Origin: Procambarus clarkii
Lineage: Eukaryota; Arthropoda; Malacostraca; Decapoda; Cambaridae
Assembly (NCBI RefSeq): GCF_040958095.1
Contig: NC_091152.1
Coordinates: forward strand, 18,703,796-18,767,795
DNA: 64,000 nt
Direction: 5' to 3'
Position numbers and translations under genes: made by a program. Below, one piece after another: positions 41,786 through 52,254 of this stretch (position 1 is its first letter; every line of letters starts with the position of its first letter). Under the pieces are notes generated by a model. It searched no databases and was not told the origin of the DNA. It was given only the letters and a program-made list of their open reading frames with translations.

Positions 41786-42063
41786 CTAGTATCACTAAGG
41801 GTAAACCCTGGCAGGGTACTGCGAACCAGCGCCCAGGTCTATTAATCTAACTTCTAAAAGCTGAACCCCTGGGACGTGTCCACTCACAGGGGCCTAGCAG
41901 GGGGGTACCACCCAGAAACACAAATACTGTATGTATATAACAGGGGGCAACGAACCAAGGCAGACCCCTCCACCAGGCAAGAAAACAAAACAAAAGAAAA
42001 CCCCACAAGAGGACAACGTACCCAGGCAGAACAGAGCCGGCTGCTATAATAGGTGATAACTAG
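41786..42063. mobile_element. DIRS-associated segment, left part
   Basis: Parallels 35405-35660 (GGTACTGC, GCTGAACCCCTGGGACGTGT, GGGGCCTAG, GGCAGACCCCTCCA, GGACAACG, CAGAAC). It breaks off at AGCTGT, where the L2-like LINE starts, and resumes with GCAGTACACCCCGCGCCCCT at about 44137. Confidence 0.65.
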
Positions 42064-44139
42064 CTGTAATTACCTAAGTGTAATTACCTAAGTGTAGTTA
42101 CAGGATGAGAGCTACGCTCGTGGTGTCCCGTCTTCCCAGCACTCTTTGTCATATAACGCTTTGAAACTACTGACGGTCTTGGCCTCCACCACCTTCTCAC
42201 TTAACTTGTTCCAACCGTCTACCACTCTATTTGCGAAGGTGAATTTTCTTATATTTCTTCGGCATCTGTGTTTAGCTAGTTTCAATCTATGACCTCTTGT
42301 TCTTGAAGTCTCAGGAAATCTTCCCTGTCGATTTTATCAATTCCTGTTACTATTTTGTATGTAGTGATCATATCACCTCTTTTTCTTCTGCCTTCTAGTT
42401 TTGGCATGTTTAATGCTTCTAACCTCTCCTCGTAGCTCTTACCCTTCAGTTCTGGGAGCCACTTAGTAGCATGTCTTTGCACCTTTTCCAGTTTGTTGAT
42501 GTGCTTCTTAAGATATGGGCACCACACAACAGCTGCGTATTCTAGCTTTGGCCTAACAAAAGTCATGAACAATTTCTTTAGTATATCGCCATCCATGTAA
42601 TTAAATGCAATTCTGAAGTTAGAAAGCATTGCATAGGCTCCTTGCACAATATTCTTTATGTGGTCCTCAGGTGATAGTTTTCTATCTAGAACCACCCCTA
42701 GATCTCTTTCTTTATCAGAATTCTTTAAAGATTTCTCACATAATATATAGGTTGTGTGGGGTCTATGTTCTCCTATTCCACATTCCATAACATGACATTT
42801 ATTAACATTAAATTCCATTTGCCAAGTGGTGCTCCATATACTTATTTTGTCCAGGTCTTCTTGAAAGGCATGACAATCATCTAAATTTCTTATCCTTCCT
42901 ATTATCTTAGCATCATCAGCAAACATGTTCATATAATTCTGTATACCAACTGGTAGATCATTTATGTACACAATAAACATCACTTGGGCAAGAACAGAAC
43001 CCTGTGGTACTCCACTTGTGACATTTCTCCATTCCGATACATTGCCTCTGATTACTGCCCTCATTTTTCTGTCAGTCAGAAAATTTTTCATCCATAATAG
43101 AAGCTTACCTGTCACCCCTCCAATATTTTCCAGTTTCCAGAACAACCGCTTATGTGGAACTCTGTCGAAAGCCTTTTTTAGGTCCAGATAGATGCAGTCA
43201 ACCCAACCATCTCTTTCCTGTAATATCTCTGTGGCTCGATCATAGAAACTGAGTAAATTCGATACACAGGATCTTCCAGATCGAAAACCATACTGTCTGT
43301 CTGATATTATATCATTTCTCTCCAGGTGTTCTACCCATTTAGTTTTAATTAGTTTTTCCAATACTTTCACTATTACACTTGTCAATGATACAGGTCTATA
43401 ATTGAGGGGGTCTTCCCTGCTGCCACTTTTGTAGATTGGAACTATGTTAGCCTGTTTCCACACGTCTGCTACGATTCCTGTACACAGGGATGCCTGAAAG
43501 ATCAGGTGAAGTGGAATGCTGAGCTCAGATGCACATTCTCTCAGAACCCAAGGTGAAACTCCATCTGGGCCAGCTGCTTTGTTCTTACCGAGCTCCTTTA
43601 GCATATTTTCCACTTCATCTCTAGACACCTCTATCCGCTCTATGTTGTTCTCTGGAATTCTTATTGTGTCTGGTTCTCTGAAGATTTCATTTTGTACAAA
43701 CACACTTTGGAACTTTTCATTTAATGTTTCACACATTTCCTTTTCATTTTCCGTGAATCTGTTTCCCATTTTCAACCTCTGGATATTATCCTTTACCTAC
43801 AATTTGTTGTTTATGAATTTGTAGAATAGGCCCGGTTCTATTTTACATTTATCCGCTATCCCATTTTCAAAATTTCTTTCTGCCTCTCTCTCCTTACTGC
43901 TGTATAGTTGTTTCTCGCATCTTTGTATCGCTGGTATGTTTGGGGGTTTGGCCTCTTCCTATACTGATTCCATTTTTGTCTTTTGGTCTCTTGCCCTCTC
44001 ACAATTTCTGTCGAACCAATCCTGTTTTCTGGCCCTGCATCTCTGTTTTGGTATAATTTTTTTTGTGCCTTTATCATATATTTCACAAAACTTGACATAC
44101 ATCTCATTCACTTCCTTGCCTAGCATCAAGTTATGTGCA
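42064..44139 (-). mobile_element. L2-like LINE inside a DIRS-associated segment
   Basis: 3' tail of two 14-bp units at 42065-42098, RT frame, and a 5' end near 44136 that extends about 40 bp further than the 9867-11897 copy (it includes the GATGTATGTCAAGTTTTGTG reverse match also found on the + strand at 47951). The flanks join to reconstruct the sequence seen intact at 35640-35680. Confidence 0.85.
42282..43775 (-). pseudogene. L2-like reverse transcriptase, near-intact
   Basis: Same motif order as 9909-11699: GKNKAAGPDGVSPWVLRECA, NYRPVSLTSVIV, YLDLKKAFDRVPHKRL, SGVPQGSVLAQVMFIVYIND, FADDAKIIG. It differs by scattered substitutions (for example VLAQ for VLAP, and VWKQ for GWKQ). A small deletion near 42305 (missing the TTCCAGG bases before TCTCAGG) shifts the C-terminal frame to a premature stop at 42282. 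The upstream part is also frameshifted, at about 43797 and 43890. Confidence 0.85.
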
Positions 44140-44621
44140 GTACACCCCGCGCCCCTACCAGTGCAAACTACCCCCCCTTACCCTAAGGTAAACAAGGGAG
44201 GAGGAAACCCCCCAGCACACTCAGGCCGGTCAATTACCGAGCAGCAAAAAGACCAGAGGTAGATCCCAAGGTGACTTGTGGAAGATGGCCCCAAGCCCCA
44301 AGGATGGTACTTATAGGGCACCTAGGGAAGGAAACCCTAAGAGCATGCAGCCCGAGCACCTGTAAATTTACTCCCAGTTCATGCACCACCCTAAAGATAG
44401 CACTGGACACAAGGCATAGCACAGCAAACACAAAATCAGGGGCTGGAGTCACACGACCAAGCCTCAATCACATCAGCCAAGAACTGTGGTGTGGGTAGCC
44501 AGCATGAGGGGGGGTCTGGGGCTCACTCTTCTTCCTCCCGGGGAGAGGGGAGCTGCACAGATGGCAGCACAGCACGTGGGGATGTCATGCTTCTTTGTCT
44601 TTGGGGAGTTCTGTCCAATCA
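44140..44621. mobile_element. DIRS-associated segment, right part
   Basis: Resumes the segment broken at 42063 (GCGCCCCTACCAG, GAGCAGCAAAAAGACC, as at 35673-35770), then GC-rich sequence without a recognised domain. Confidence 0.55.
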
Positions 44622-44990
44622 TAAGAACAAAGGTAACTGCATTAGGCCTATTGGTCCATACGAGGCAGCTCCTATTCATAACTGCCCAATCTCACTCATA
44701 TACATGTCCAACACACGTTTGAAACAATCGAGGGACCCCACCTCCACCACGTTACGCGGTAATTGGTTCCACAAATTAATGACCCTGTTTCTGAACCCAT
44801 ATTTACCAAAGGCTTTCCCTAAATCTAAACTTATCCAATTTATACCCATTGTTTCGTGTTCTGTCTTATGTTGATACTTTTAATACCCTATTAATATCCC
44901 CTTTGTTATGTCCATTCATCCACTTGTAAACCTCTATCATGTCACCCCCTAACTCTTCGCCTTTCCAGTGAATGCAATTTAAGCCTTAAG
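44622..44990 (-). mobile_element. CR1-like LINE 3'-end copy, reverse orientation
   Basis: CATAAGAACAAAGGTAACTG, GGTCCATACGAGGCAGCTCC and on through the reverse of the C-terminal codons (GACCCCACCTCCACCACGTT, ACCTCTATCATGTCACCCCC) to AATGCAATTTAAGCCTT. Severely 5'-truncated. More diverged than the two copies at 24-30 kb. Confidence 0.85.
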
Positions 44991-45055
44991 TTCAAAGGTA
45001 ACCAAGGCAACCAAGGCACCACCAAGGCAAAACCCCACTTAGCTGAAAAACAGAA

Positions 45056-45150
45056 CACAGGGGCCTGGTTGACCAGACCAACCAAGAGGCCTGGTCAGAG
45101 ACCGAGCCATTGATCCCCAGAACCTTCACAAGGTAGCCACTAGGTAGCAC
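45056..45150 (+). mobile_element. LINE F/SINE-type 3' tail fragment
   Basis: CTGGTTGACCAGACCAACCA, GAGGCCTGGTCAGAGACCGA and CACAAGGTAGCCA follow the LINE F 3' end. Confidence 0.6.
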
Positions 45151-46230
45151 CTCACATTTATACCATCAATAAAAAACTGAGGGGTGGAGCAGCTGACTGA
45201 TGCCTGGCTGCCTCCCTCTTTCCCTCAAACAAGGGTGGGGAGGTAAGGCAAATGAACTAGCACTAATTTCAGAATTTTGTTGTTGTTGGGGGAAGTACTT
45301 TTGGTGGTTCTGAGGTGGCAGTCTCACTTCTCACCAGCAGTGGTCTGTTTTGTTTTTATAACTTTCTGGCTGCTTTTCTGGTGGCAGCAGATATGATTAA
45401 AAGTCAGACACTTTTAATATAGTACCACTGCTCCCTGTGCCTCTCCGAGGGAGGATAGGTTCTGGTTCACTGTCTCCAGTAGGCCAAAAAAACTTAGCGA
45501 CTGATGGCACCTAGTAGTTTGGCACAATATCAGCATAGTTTCTGGGAGCCACAAGAGGCTGCCCCAGAAAACACTTTTTGCTGTTATCTCACTGCAGATA
45601 AAACTTTATATTTAACTATTTAGATTTTTATGCACCATAACAAACTACTAGGCAGTTCTAATGGTGTCACAATCTCGTAATCCAAGAACAACATAGTACC
45701 ACACACTAGTCAGTTACTGACACCACCTGACAGCAAAATGCCTCCCAATATATTTCACATGTATCGGTAACTCTAGTCACAACACTACTATTTTTATCAG
45801 TATCCTGGTCTCTAAATGTTGAATATCAATAATTTTCCACAAGTTTATTTTCTAAAGAAACAAGAAGTTCCACTTTGTGATACATAGGCACACCAAAGCA
45901 TGACCATTATAAATCATAAAGATATTTTCTTACATAACATGTTCTCTAAACACCAATGCTATTAAATCTATACAAAAGATATTGATGTACCACCACATTC
46001 GAGAATGGCTATCGTGCCAATAACTGATTTTTTCTGAAAAATTCAGCTAGAATGTAAATAAGATATAAAGAAGTGAATTCAAATGATGAGACAGAGGTAG
46101 AGTAGTACTTTTTACACCAAACTGACAGTGTACTTTCTGTTTTCTGTAAATATGCCTGTTAATGTATGACAAAGAAACACGTAAATAAAATAAAAACCCA
46201 CTTTCTTAAGATCCATAATACATTACTCAC
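45151..46230. other. COX19 intron: decayed TTAA fragment and unassigned DNA
   Basis: 45595-45835 is a diverged reverse family A fragment (CTGTTATCTCACTGCAGATA, CACCATAACAAACTACTAG, CAGTATCCTGGTC). The rest is AT-rich without recognised features up to the exon 1 donor. Confidence 0.5.
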
Positions 46231-46334
46231 TTTATCATGAATTTCTTGCACTCGCCTTCATGGTCAAGAGGAAAGCTGCCTTTCTGAGGTGGAGTAGGAG
46301 TGAAAGACTTCTGACTAAATGTCATAGATGCCAT
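46231..46334 (-). CDS. COX19: COX19 exon 1 (start codon to first CX9C cysteine)
   Basis: COX19 is a small soluble protein of the mitochondrial intermembrane space (also cytosol) that works with COX11 in copper delivery to cytochrome c oxidase; it is imported and oxidised through MIA40. Reading the - strand from the ATG at 46334, the exon encodes 34 codons plus two bases: [20 protein letters not shown] then [14 protein letters not shown]. The stretch [16 protein letters not shown] is the diagnostic COX19 N-terminus. It ends at a GTGAGT donor (46230-46225) in phase 2 and joins in frame to 38636. The first cysteine of the first CX9C motif (Cys29) is here; its partner Cys39 is encoded by exon 2. 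A purine-rich ACTTGAAGG precedes the ATG. No promoter motif is evident upstream. The exon lies between degenerate TTAA-element fragments and a 29-bp minisatellite. Confidence 0.93.
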
Positions 46335-46420
46335 CCTTCAAGTAAATGGCCTTATTCTTCTCTCTGTATAACCCACAGATAAGCCAGTTAAACATAACAA
46401 AACATTAACAAAATAAAAAA

Positions 46421-46475
46421 AGTGTTGAGTGTAATGAAATGCTCCTTTCTGGGTTACACTTCAGTAGCTTCCCTC
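46421..46475 (+). mobile_element. Family B terminus fragment upstream of COX19
   Basis: AGTGTTGAGTGTAATGAAAT then GCTCCTTTCTGGGTTACAC, a decayed family B end 90 bp upstream of the COX19 start codon. Confidence 0.55.
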
Positions 46476-46519
46476 AGCATACATCACCCGGATTTATACA
46501 GGACATTTTTTTACTTCAT

Positions 46520-46995
46520 ATTCCTGGTGACACTTTAGACAATGGCAGATTCCTGGTGTCAATTTAGACATCAGATTTCTGGTGATAAATTTTGGCAACG
46601 TCAGATTTCTGGTGATAAATTTTGGCAACGTCAGATTCCTGGTGACAATTTTGTAAAAGTCAGATTCCTGGTGACAATTTTGGAAACGTCAGATTCCTGG
46701 TGACAATTTTGTAAAAGTCAGATTCCTGGTGACAATTTTGGAAACGTCAGATTCCTGGTGACAATTTTGGAAACGTCAGATTCCTGGTGACAATTTTGGA
46801 AACGTCAGATTCCTGGTGACACTTTTAGCAATGTCAGATTCCTGGTGACAATTTCGGCAATGTCAGATTCTCAGTGACAATTTAGACAAGTCTGCTTCCT
46901 GTTGACAATTTACACAATGAAAGATTTCTGGTGACAATTGAAACAATATACAGTGCTTGGTGACAATTTTTATGTCAGATTCCTGGTGGCAGTTT
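46520..46995. repeat. 29-bp minisatellite upstream of COX19
   Basis: About 16 units containing CAGATTCCTGGTGACAATTT plus a variable TGGAAACGT or TGTAAAAGT. The central units are near-identical and both edges are decayed, the usual pattern of an array homogenised from its centre. Confidence 0.92.
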
Positions 46996-47114
46996 AACTC
47001 CTCCACTGTATGACACAGCACAGTAAACTGCTTTATTAATGTTAATTACTATATCAGTAATCTATACAACCCAGTTCAGGAAGTTTTAAAATACCCCATA
47101 AGATTTTAAACTCC

Positions 47115-47440
47115 CACAGATAAGTGGGGCTAACATCTGCTTCTTCAAGCCTCTAGTAAACAGAAGCTATCTTGGAAAGAATAATGGGCACCTGTTCTGG
47201 GTGTGAAAGCCCCAGTACTTAGAGGGCGATCATGAGTAGCAGATACAGCAGCAGCTTAAAGCACTGCCATGCAGCTCATGCCCACAGCATAACTTAATAA
47301 TGATTAAATAAACAAGTACTGTAACTACAATGATTTAATGATGATAATGTTGTAGAAGATCCTTACTGAGAAAAATTATGTACAAGGTTCAGGTATCAAT
47401 GAACTCAGTGCTGGTTACAAAGTTCACAACACAAGGCACG
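47115..47440 (+). mobile_element. Decayed TTAA family A fragment
   Basis: GCTAACATCTGCTTCTTCAA, CTAGTAAACAGAAGC, CACTGCCATGCAGCTCATG and GTTACAAAGTTCACA follow family A (compare 53830-54130) with many changes. No TTAA ends. Confidence 0.6.
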
Positions 47441-47445
47441 CAAGC

Positions 47446-47987
47446 AGTACATGGTCAAAGGAGGAGCTAGATAGTAAACGAGAAGGCCTTATAACAATAA
47501 TGAGAGAGATCATAGCGAGAGCGGATAACGATAGATCACGACTGTTGATAGTCCGCGACTTCAACTTGAAATCCATAGACTGGGAAGCATATGAAGCTAA
47601 AACAGAAGATTTTTGGACCTGTAAATTTGTAGACCTCATCCTGGAAACATTCTTGTATCAACATGTTAAACAAGCTATGAGGATGAGGGAAGGGGACGTT
47701 CCCTCCATGCTAGATTTGATATTTACCAGGAAGGAGGAAGAAATATTTGACATTCAGTACCTTCCTCCCTTGGGTAAAAGTGACCATGTCTTTTTGGGAA
47801 TAAAGTATGCAATGCATTATAATCTGGAAGAAAATAAGAAGGTTGATGCAATTGAAAAACCTGATTTTAGGAGAGGACATTATGGTAACCTTAGAATTTT
47901 TTTTAGTAAGTATAAATGGACAGACTTGTTGCTAGGCAAGGAAGTGAATGAGATGTATGTCAAGTTTTGTGAAATACAGTGGTACCT
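47446..47987 (+). pseudogene. L2-like LINE endonuclease fragment
   Basis: From about 47452 the frame reads WSKEELDSKREGLITIMREI, then LLIVRDFNLKSIDWE (the GDFN motif with Gly to Arg), MLDLIFTRKEEE, LPPLGKSDHVFLGI (catalytic SDH) and EVNEMYVKFCEI. The last part overlaps the 5' end of the 42064-44139 copy, so both belong to one family whose full order is endonuclease then RT. The fragment stops at a TA where a Tigger-like terminus begins. Confidence 0.8.
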
Positions 47988-48245
47988 CGCATAACGATCG
48001 CCCCAAAAGGCGAAGATTTTGGGTAATGAACGGCCCGATCGGCGTCAAATCGTCCCGCATGGCAAACGCATGTTTGAGTAACGTCAACACCACATGGTGG
48101 GGTCGCGCTGCTTCTTGCACATTCTCAGACACCTCCGACGATGCACATAAATTATGTTGTTCTTGTTTAAAGCTGAGATGTTGCAAAGCATTGACTTTTT
48201 TGTAGAAAAAAAGAAATAAAATTTCTGATATACAGTACAACAAAT
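47987..48245 (+). mobile_element. Tigger-like DNA element 5' end
   Basis: Begins CAGTGGTACCTCGCATAACG after TA in GTGAAATA, i.e. a pogo/Tigger-type inverted repeat inserted at TA in the L2-like LINE. No transposase; the matching right end was not found. Confidence 0.7.
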
Positions 48246-48251
48246 GTCAAA

Positions 48252-48692
48252 AAGGTTCATTCAGTTTTCGGCAGGTAGGCTGCTCCATTATAACAATCTT
48301 TCTTTGTTTCAAATGTGTTCCATTTGTTTTGTATTTGTCATTTACTTCTCAATAATGGAGCAGCCTACCTTACATACACTGAAAATACCATTATGACATT
48401 TTTCTTTCTTCATATGTGTTCAATATTTATTTTTCATTCGCCTTATAGCAAAAGGTTCGTTCGGTGGTCGGCTGGTAGGCTGCTCCATGTTTTTTAAAAA
48501 TAAAAAAAATAAAAACTGTTGAAACAATTTGAAAAATTGACAAATGCCATAAAGGTTCGTTCACTGTTTGCGGGTAGGCTGCTCCATTATTGAGACGTAA
48601 GTGACAAATACAAAACAAATGGAACACATTTGAAACAAAGAAAGATCGTCATAATGGAGCAGCCTACCCGACAAACACTGAACGAACCTTTT
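48252..48692. repeat. Foldback structure with two inverted ~97-bp units
   Basis: Unit 48275-48371 and its near-perfect reverse complement 48568-48666. Each unit itself begins GGTAGGCTGCTCCATTAT and ends with the inverse. Outer flanks GGTTCATTCAGTTT / AACACTGAACGAACC extend the arms. A fifth GGTAGGCTGCTCCAT stands at 48474. No coding sequence. It could be a foldback or MITE-in-MITE structure. Confidence 0.85.
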
Positions 48693-49584
48693 GCTATAAC
48701 GAATATGAAGGGTTTTTGAAGGGGGGTTGAATTTTTAAGATATTCTTTTTTTTGGGCAATTATTCTAGGTATTGTACCAGTAGTGGAATAGTTTGTGATC
48801 TGCATGAGTTTTCCAGCTGTGAGGAAAGGGTCAAGGAAAGATAGCACTTCTTCTCCTGAAAGTGCAGAGACTGTAACTAAGTCTGGCATTGTCAGTCATC
48901 CAATGAATTCCGATGATGTAAGCTGGAGGGAGTTGCCGAGGGGTGTCAACCCAGAAAGTAAACAAATACAATAACTAAAGTGTGTTATAACTAAGGAAGT
49001 ATAGTACAGTACTGTATGCTGTATGTATTTATATAAAAAACAAAAAGGATATAAAATGTAATCAAGAGCATCCTACAGCTCTTTGTAATGCACTAGATTC
49101 AAGATAACTGGGTACAGCATCAGCAGTGTTATACTGTACATCAATGATAACACGTGGTAAAAAAAAAAATACAATGTACAATTCTCCCAAAATTTTCAAA
49201 ATCCAGGATTTAATACACAAAAATTTATAATAGTACTGGTAAACATGTATAGGATTAAACATACAGTATAAGCAATATATAGTACATAATACACATTCAT
49301 TTTAATAAAAGACAGACTAGAAAAACTACTAGAGTACAGTAATCAAACAGTATATGGAAGAATTTTGATTTAACAAATGGGATGAATTTCTGAAGGCACA
49401 CTGTTAGGAACCTTATGGTGCTTTCTAATTAAATTTAATTTATTTCATAAGATGAACACAATATTTTTAAGACACAATAAGGTAGACCTTCCTTTGCCTC
49501 CAAATTTTTCCTCTCAAGGGGAAAACTTGGAGTTCAATGTTCTTCCTGAAGGGGCTGGCTAGGATAAAGTAGTCTCATAGTACA
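48693..49584. other. AT-rich, unassigned; one small open frame
   Basis: A 56-codon + frame at 48804-48974 (MSFPAVRKGSRKDSTSSPES...ending SKQIQ) has a coding-like composition but no recognised homology and no good evidence; it may be a decayed Tigger-type exon. The rest is AT-rich. Confidence 0.25.
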
Positions 49585-49800
49585 GTTGGCTTCATTCTCA
49601 ACACACAATCAGGGATCCCGGGTTTGATTCCCAGGTGGGACAGAAGAGAATGGACACGTTTACTTTCACCTATTGCCCCTGCTCGCCTAGCAGTAAAAAG
49701 GTACCAGAGTTAGGCAACTGTCGTATGATTACATTCTGGGGAGGATCAGTAGCTCAACCTTGGGTGACCTCAATGCAAGAACTGTAAAGTATATGGTTTA
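49585..49800 (+). mobile_element. Diverged tRNA-derived SINE
   Basis: GATCCCGGGTTTGATTCCCA is a B-box-like motif, followed by CTTTCACCTATTGCCCCTGC, CTAGCAGTAAAAAGGTACCA and GTTAGGCAACTGTC, matching the S1 body with many changes. The head is decayed. Confidence 0.65.
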
Positions 49801-49829
49801 GATACTTTTATATCCTAAAGTACATAAAA

Positions 49830-50635
49830 TGGTTGAAACAAAGGGTCGTGCTAAATGCAAACGAATCTGAATGGAGATATGTGGTAAGTGGGGTACCACA
49901 GGGGTCCATTTTGGGGCCCAACCCTTTTTGTCATATACATTAATGACAGATTAGAATATTACAAACCACACCATCAAATTTGCAGATGACACAAAGATTT
50001 ATGATAAAGTGGGAAATAATAATGATACTGAAGCCTTGCAGAGGCTTCAATATCATTATCATTTCTACATGATATCAAAGATCATGTAGAAATGATCTTA
50101 TCAAAGATCTACATGAACTCCACATATAGTCAGAAGACTGGCAAATGCTTTTTAATATCAACAAATTCAAGACCTTGCATGTGGGGCATAACATCCTGTG
50201 CCACAACTACCAAATCAATGCCATTACATTATAGCAGATTGATGAAGAAAAGGACCTTGGAGCCAAAATCCACCACTCACTAAAAGTTGCACAACAGGTG
50301 GGTGCAGCAGTAGGAAAAGCTAATCAAACCCTCAGAATAATCAAGCGTATCTTTGGCTTTAAGTAAAAGAAGAAGGTAGTGATTTAACTGTACAAGTCTC
50401 TGGTGTGCCCACATTTGGACTACTGTATCTAGGCATGGAGACCTCACTTACAGAAGGACATAGCTACTTTGGAGAAAGTGCAACACCGGGCAACAGTCAT
50501 CTCTCGTATCAGGAACAGTTGAGGGCCACAGGCCTAACACCACTGCAAACCAGGCAAGACAGGGTGGATCTCATTGAATCTTTTAAAATACTTTACAAGT
50601 TTCAGGATGTAACAGCCCGTTGCATTGATCTTTTT
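49830..50635 (+). pseudogene. LINE E reverse transcriptase fragment
   Basis: Forward frames give ESEWRYVVSGVPQGSILGP, FVIYIND, then FADDTK-like sequence, a direct/inverted local duplication around 50040-50100 (GATCATGTAGAAATGATC), WQMLFNINKFKTLHVG-like text, and later the C-terminal motif YQEQLRATGLTPLQTRQDRV / DLIESFKILYKF. Several frameshifts. Confidence 0.7.
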
Positions 50636-51092
50636 AATGACAATGTGATGCCTCACTACACACAAGTGTTGGAAAGAAGGGAAAAACAGTCTTTAATGGA
50701 AAAATTTCTAGTGAGAAAATCAAGCAGTGAGCCAGAAGCAGGTCCTAGTGGTATGCAGGCAAAATGTGCCAGAGTGAGTCCTAACTGCCTGATGTTATAA
50801 TGGAATGAGACTCCCCTTCCAAACAGTAACACCTCTCCTCCTCCCCCCTCCTCACTATCTTCCATACGCCATCAAGAGTCCTCCATAAATGTAAGATAAA
50901 CATATGTACTGTAAACTGTATTGTACTTAGAGAAAAAAATTGTAATCAGTATAAAATGTATTTATAAGTTAATATTTTTGAGGGTGTGAAACGGATTAGT
51001 TGAATTCTCTTTATTTCTTATGGGAAAAATCATTTCGACTTACAATTCGTCTCTGGGAACAAATTACCACCATAAATCGAGGCCTCACTGTA
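50636..51092 (+). pseudogene. Tigger-like transposase C-terminus and 3' end
   Basis: Following the LINE E frame without a stop: TARCIDLFNDNVMPHYTQVL, ERREKQSLMEKFLVRKSSSE and PEAGPSG, typical of the low-complexity C-terminus of pogo/Tigger transposases; stop at about 50800. Then an AT-rich UTR and the right terminus TTTCGACTTACAATTCG ... ATCGAGGCCTCACTG at 51092 with flanking TA. The DDE core is absent. Confidence 0.6.
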
Positions 51093-51097
51093 TATGA

Positions 51098-52077
51098 CAA
51101 AAAGGGTTTGCCCTAAAATGTACCCCTGTGGCACCCTACTCAGCACATTTCCCCAGTTAGATTCATTCCCATTGCAACCTGTCCTCTTACAAATTACGTC
51201 TGAATTTGGTTGTTTGCCCGTATGGCTGAAAATGAACGTAATTTGAAAATGAAAAATTGAACATAAATTTTGATTTTTTTTTTCCAAAACGGTAAGTTAA
51301 GGGTCCTCTGGTAAGTTAAGAGGGCAGGAAGTTCTCCTAAGGTTTCAAAACGTCATGAAAACCGTTAATTGAAAGTTTCCTCTCCTAACCTAACTGAGTA
51401 AGCCGGAGGACTCATAACAGAAAACGAGACAATACGTCACTTTCATGAGCTGATTTCATTTCAAATTACATCCACTATTGGCCATACGGGCAAACGAGCA
51501 AAAAGCGATGTACAGTAATTTTAAGAGGACGGGTTGCCCATTTAGCACGACCTTTTTTTTTCAATGTTTTAACCATTGTTTAATCCACTCCAGTATTCTC
51601 CATTTTATTCCACATGCCTGTAATTTCCTTGCCAGTCTCTCATGTGGTACCTTGTCAAAAGCTTTTGCAAAGTCTATGTAAGTTACATCTAACAGAAGTC
51701 CTTTGTCTGAATAGCCGGTTACCGTTTCCAGAAAATGTGAGCAGGTTTGTAAGGCAGGATCTATTTTTGACAAATCCATGTTGCATTGTTTTTACAAGAT
51801 TGTTCAATGTGAGATGATGTATGATTCCTTCCCCTTAGGATTCTCTCCATGAGCTTGCAGATGTGTTATGTCAAGTTGATCGGACGGTAGTTTTTTGCCG
51901 AGCTCTTTCCGCCTTTTTTGAAAATGGGGTAACATTTGCATACTGTATTTCCAATCCAGGGGAACTATCCCTCAGTCCAGGGATATTCTGAAAAGGAGTT
52001 TCAGTGGCATGCATAGTACATTTGCCAGTTCCTTTAGAACTTTGGATTGAAATCCACCCAAACCTAGGGTTTTTTGA
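51098..52077 (-). pseudogene. LINE G reverse transcriptase fragment, split by a MITE
   Basis: Reading - strand: upstream RT text from 52077, then SGYSDKGLLL-type linker, LLLDVTYIDFAKAFDKVPHE (catalytic Asp), RRILEWIKQWL-like, [MITE], then SNWGNVLSRVPQGYILGQTL, VPQG motif with changes. Stops and indels show it is old. Confidence 0.7.
51174..51537. mobile_element. MITE with CCATT target duplications
   Basis: 364 bp with termini GCAACCTGTCCTCTTA and, inward from the right, GCAACCCGTCCTCTTA. A further inverted block GTTTGCCCGTATGGC lies inside. Flanked by CCATT at 51169-51173 and 51538-51542. No coding sequence. The 5-bp duplication and long internal TIR do not let me choose a superfamily. Confidence 0.8.
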
Positions 52078-52079
52078 GT

Positions 52080-52200
52080 CTTTTAGTTTATTTATTTATA
52101 TACAAGAAGGTACACTGGGTTTATGAGAGTACACAGAATTTATGTTTTTTACATCCTTGTAAAGCCACTAGTACGCATAGCGTTTCAGGGATGTTCTTAA
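52080..52200 (-). mobile_element. SINE S2 3' part, reverse
   Basis: The reverse complement reads CCTGAAACGCTATGCGTACT then AGTGGCTTTACAAG, as in the S2 body at 52450-52490 and 54147-54175, with a TATAAATAAATAAA tail. Confidence 0.7.
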
Positions 52201-52254
52201 TTTAACAGATTTAACAGGATTAACAGGTAAATAATTAAATTTAACAGGTTCTTA

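Noticed and set aside
48804..48974. 56-codon host gene
   Set aside because: Coding-like composition but no homology recognised, no splice support; kept only as a remark.
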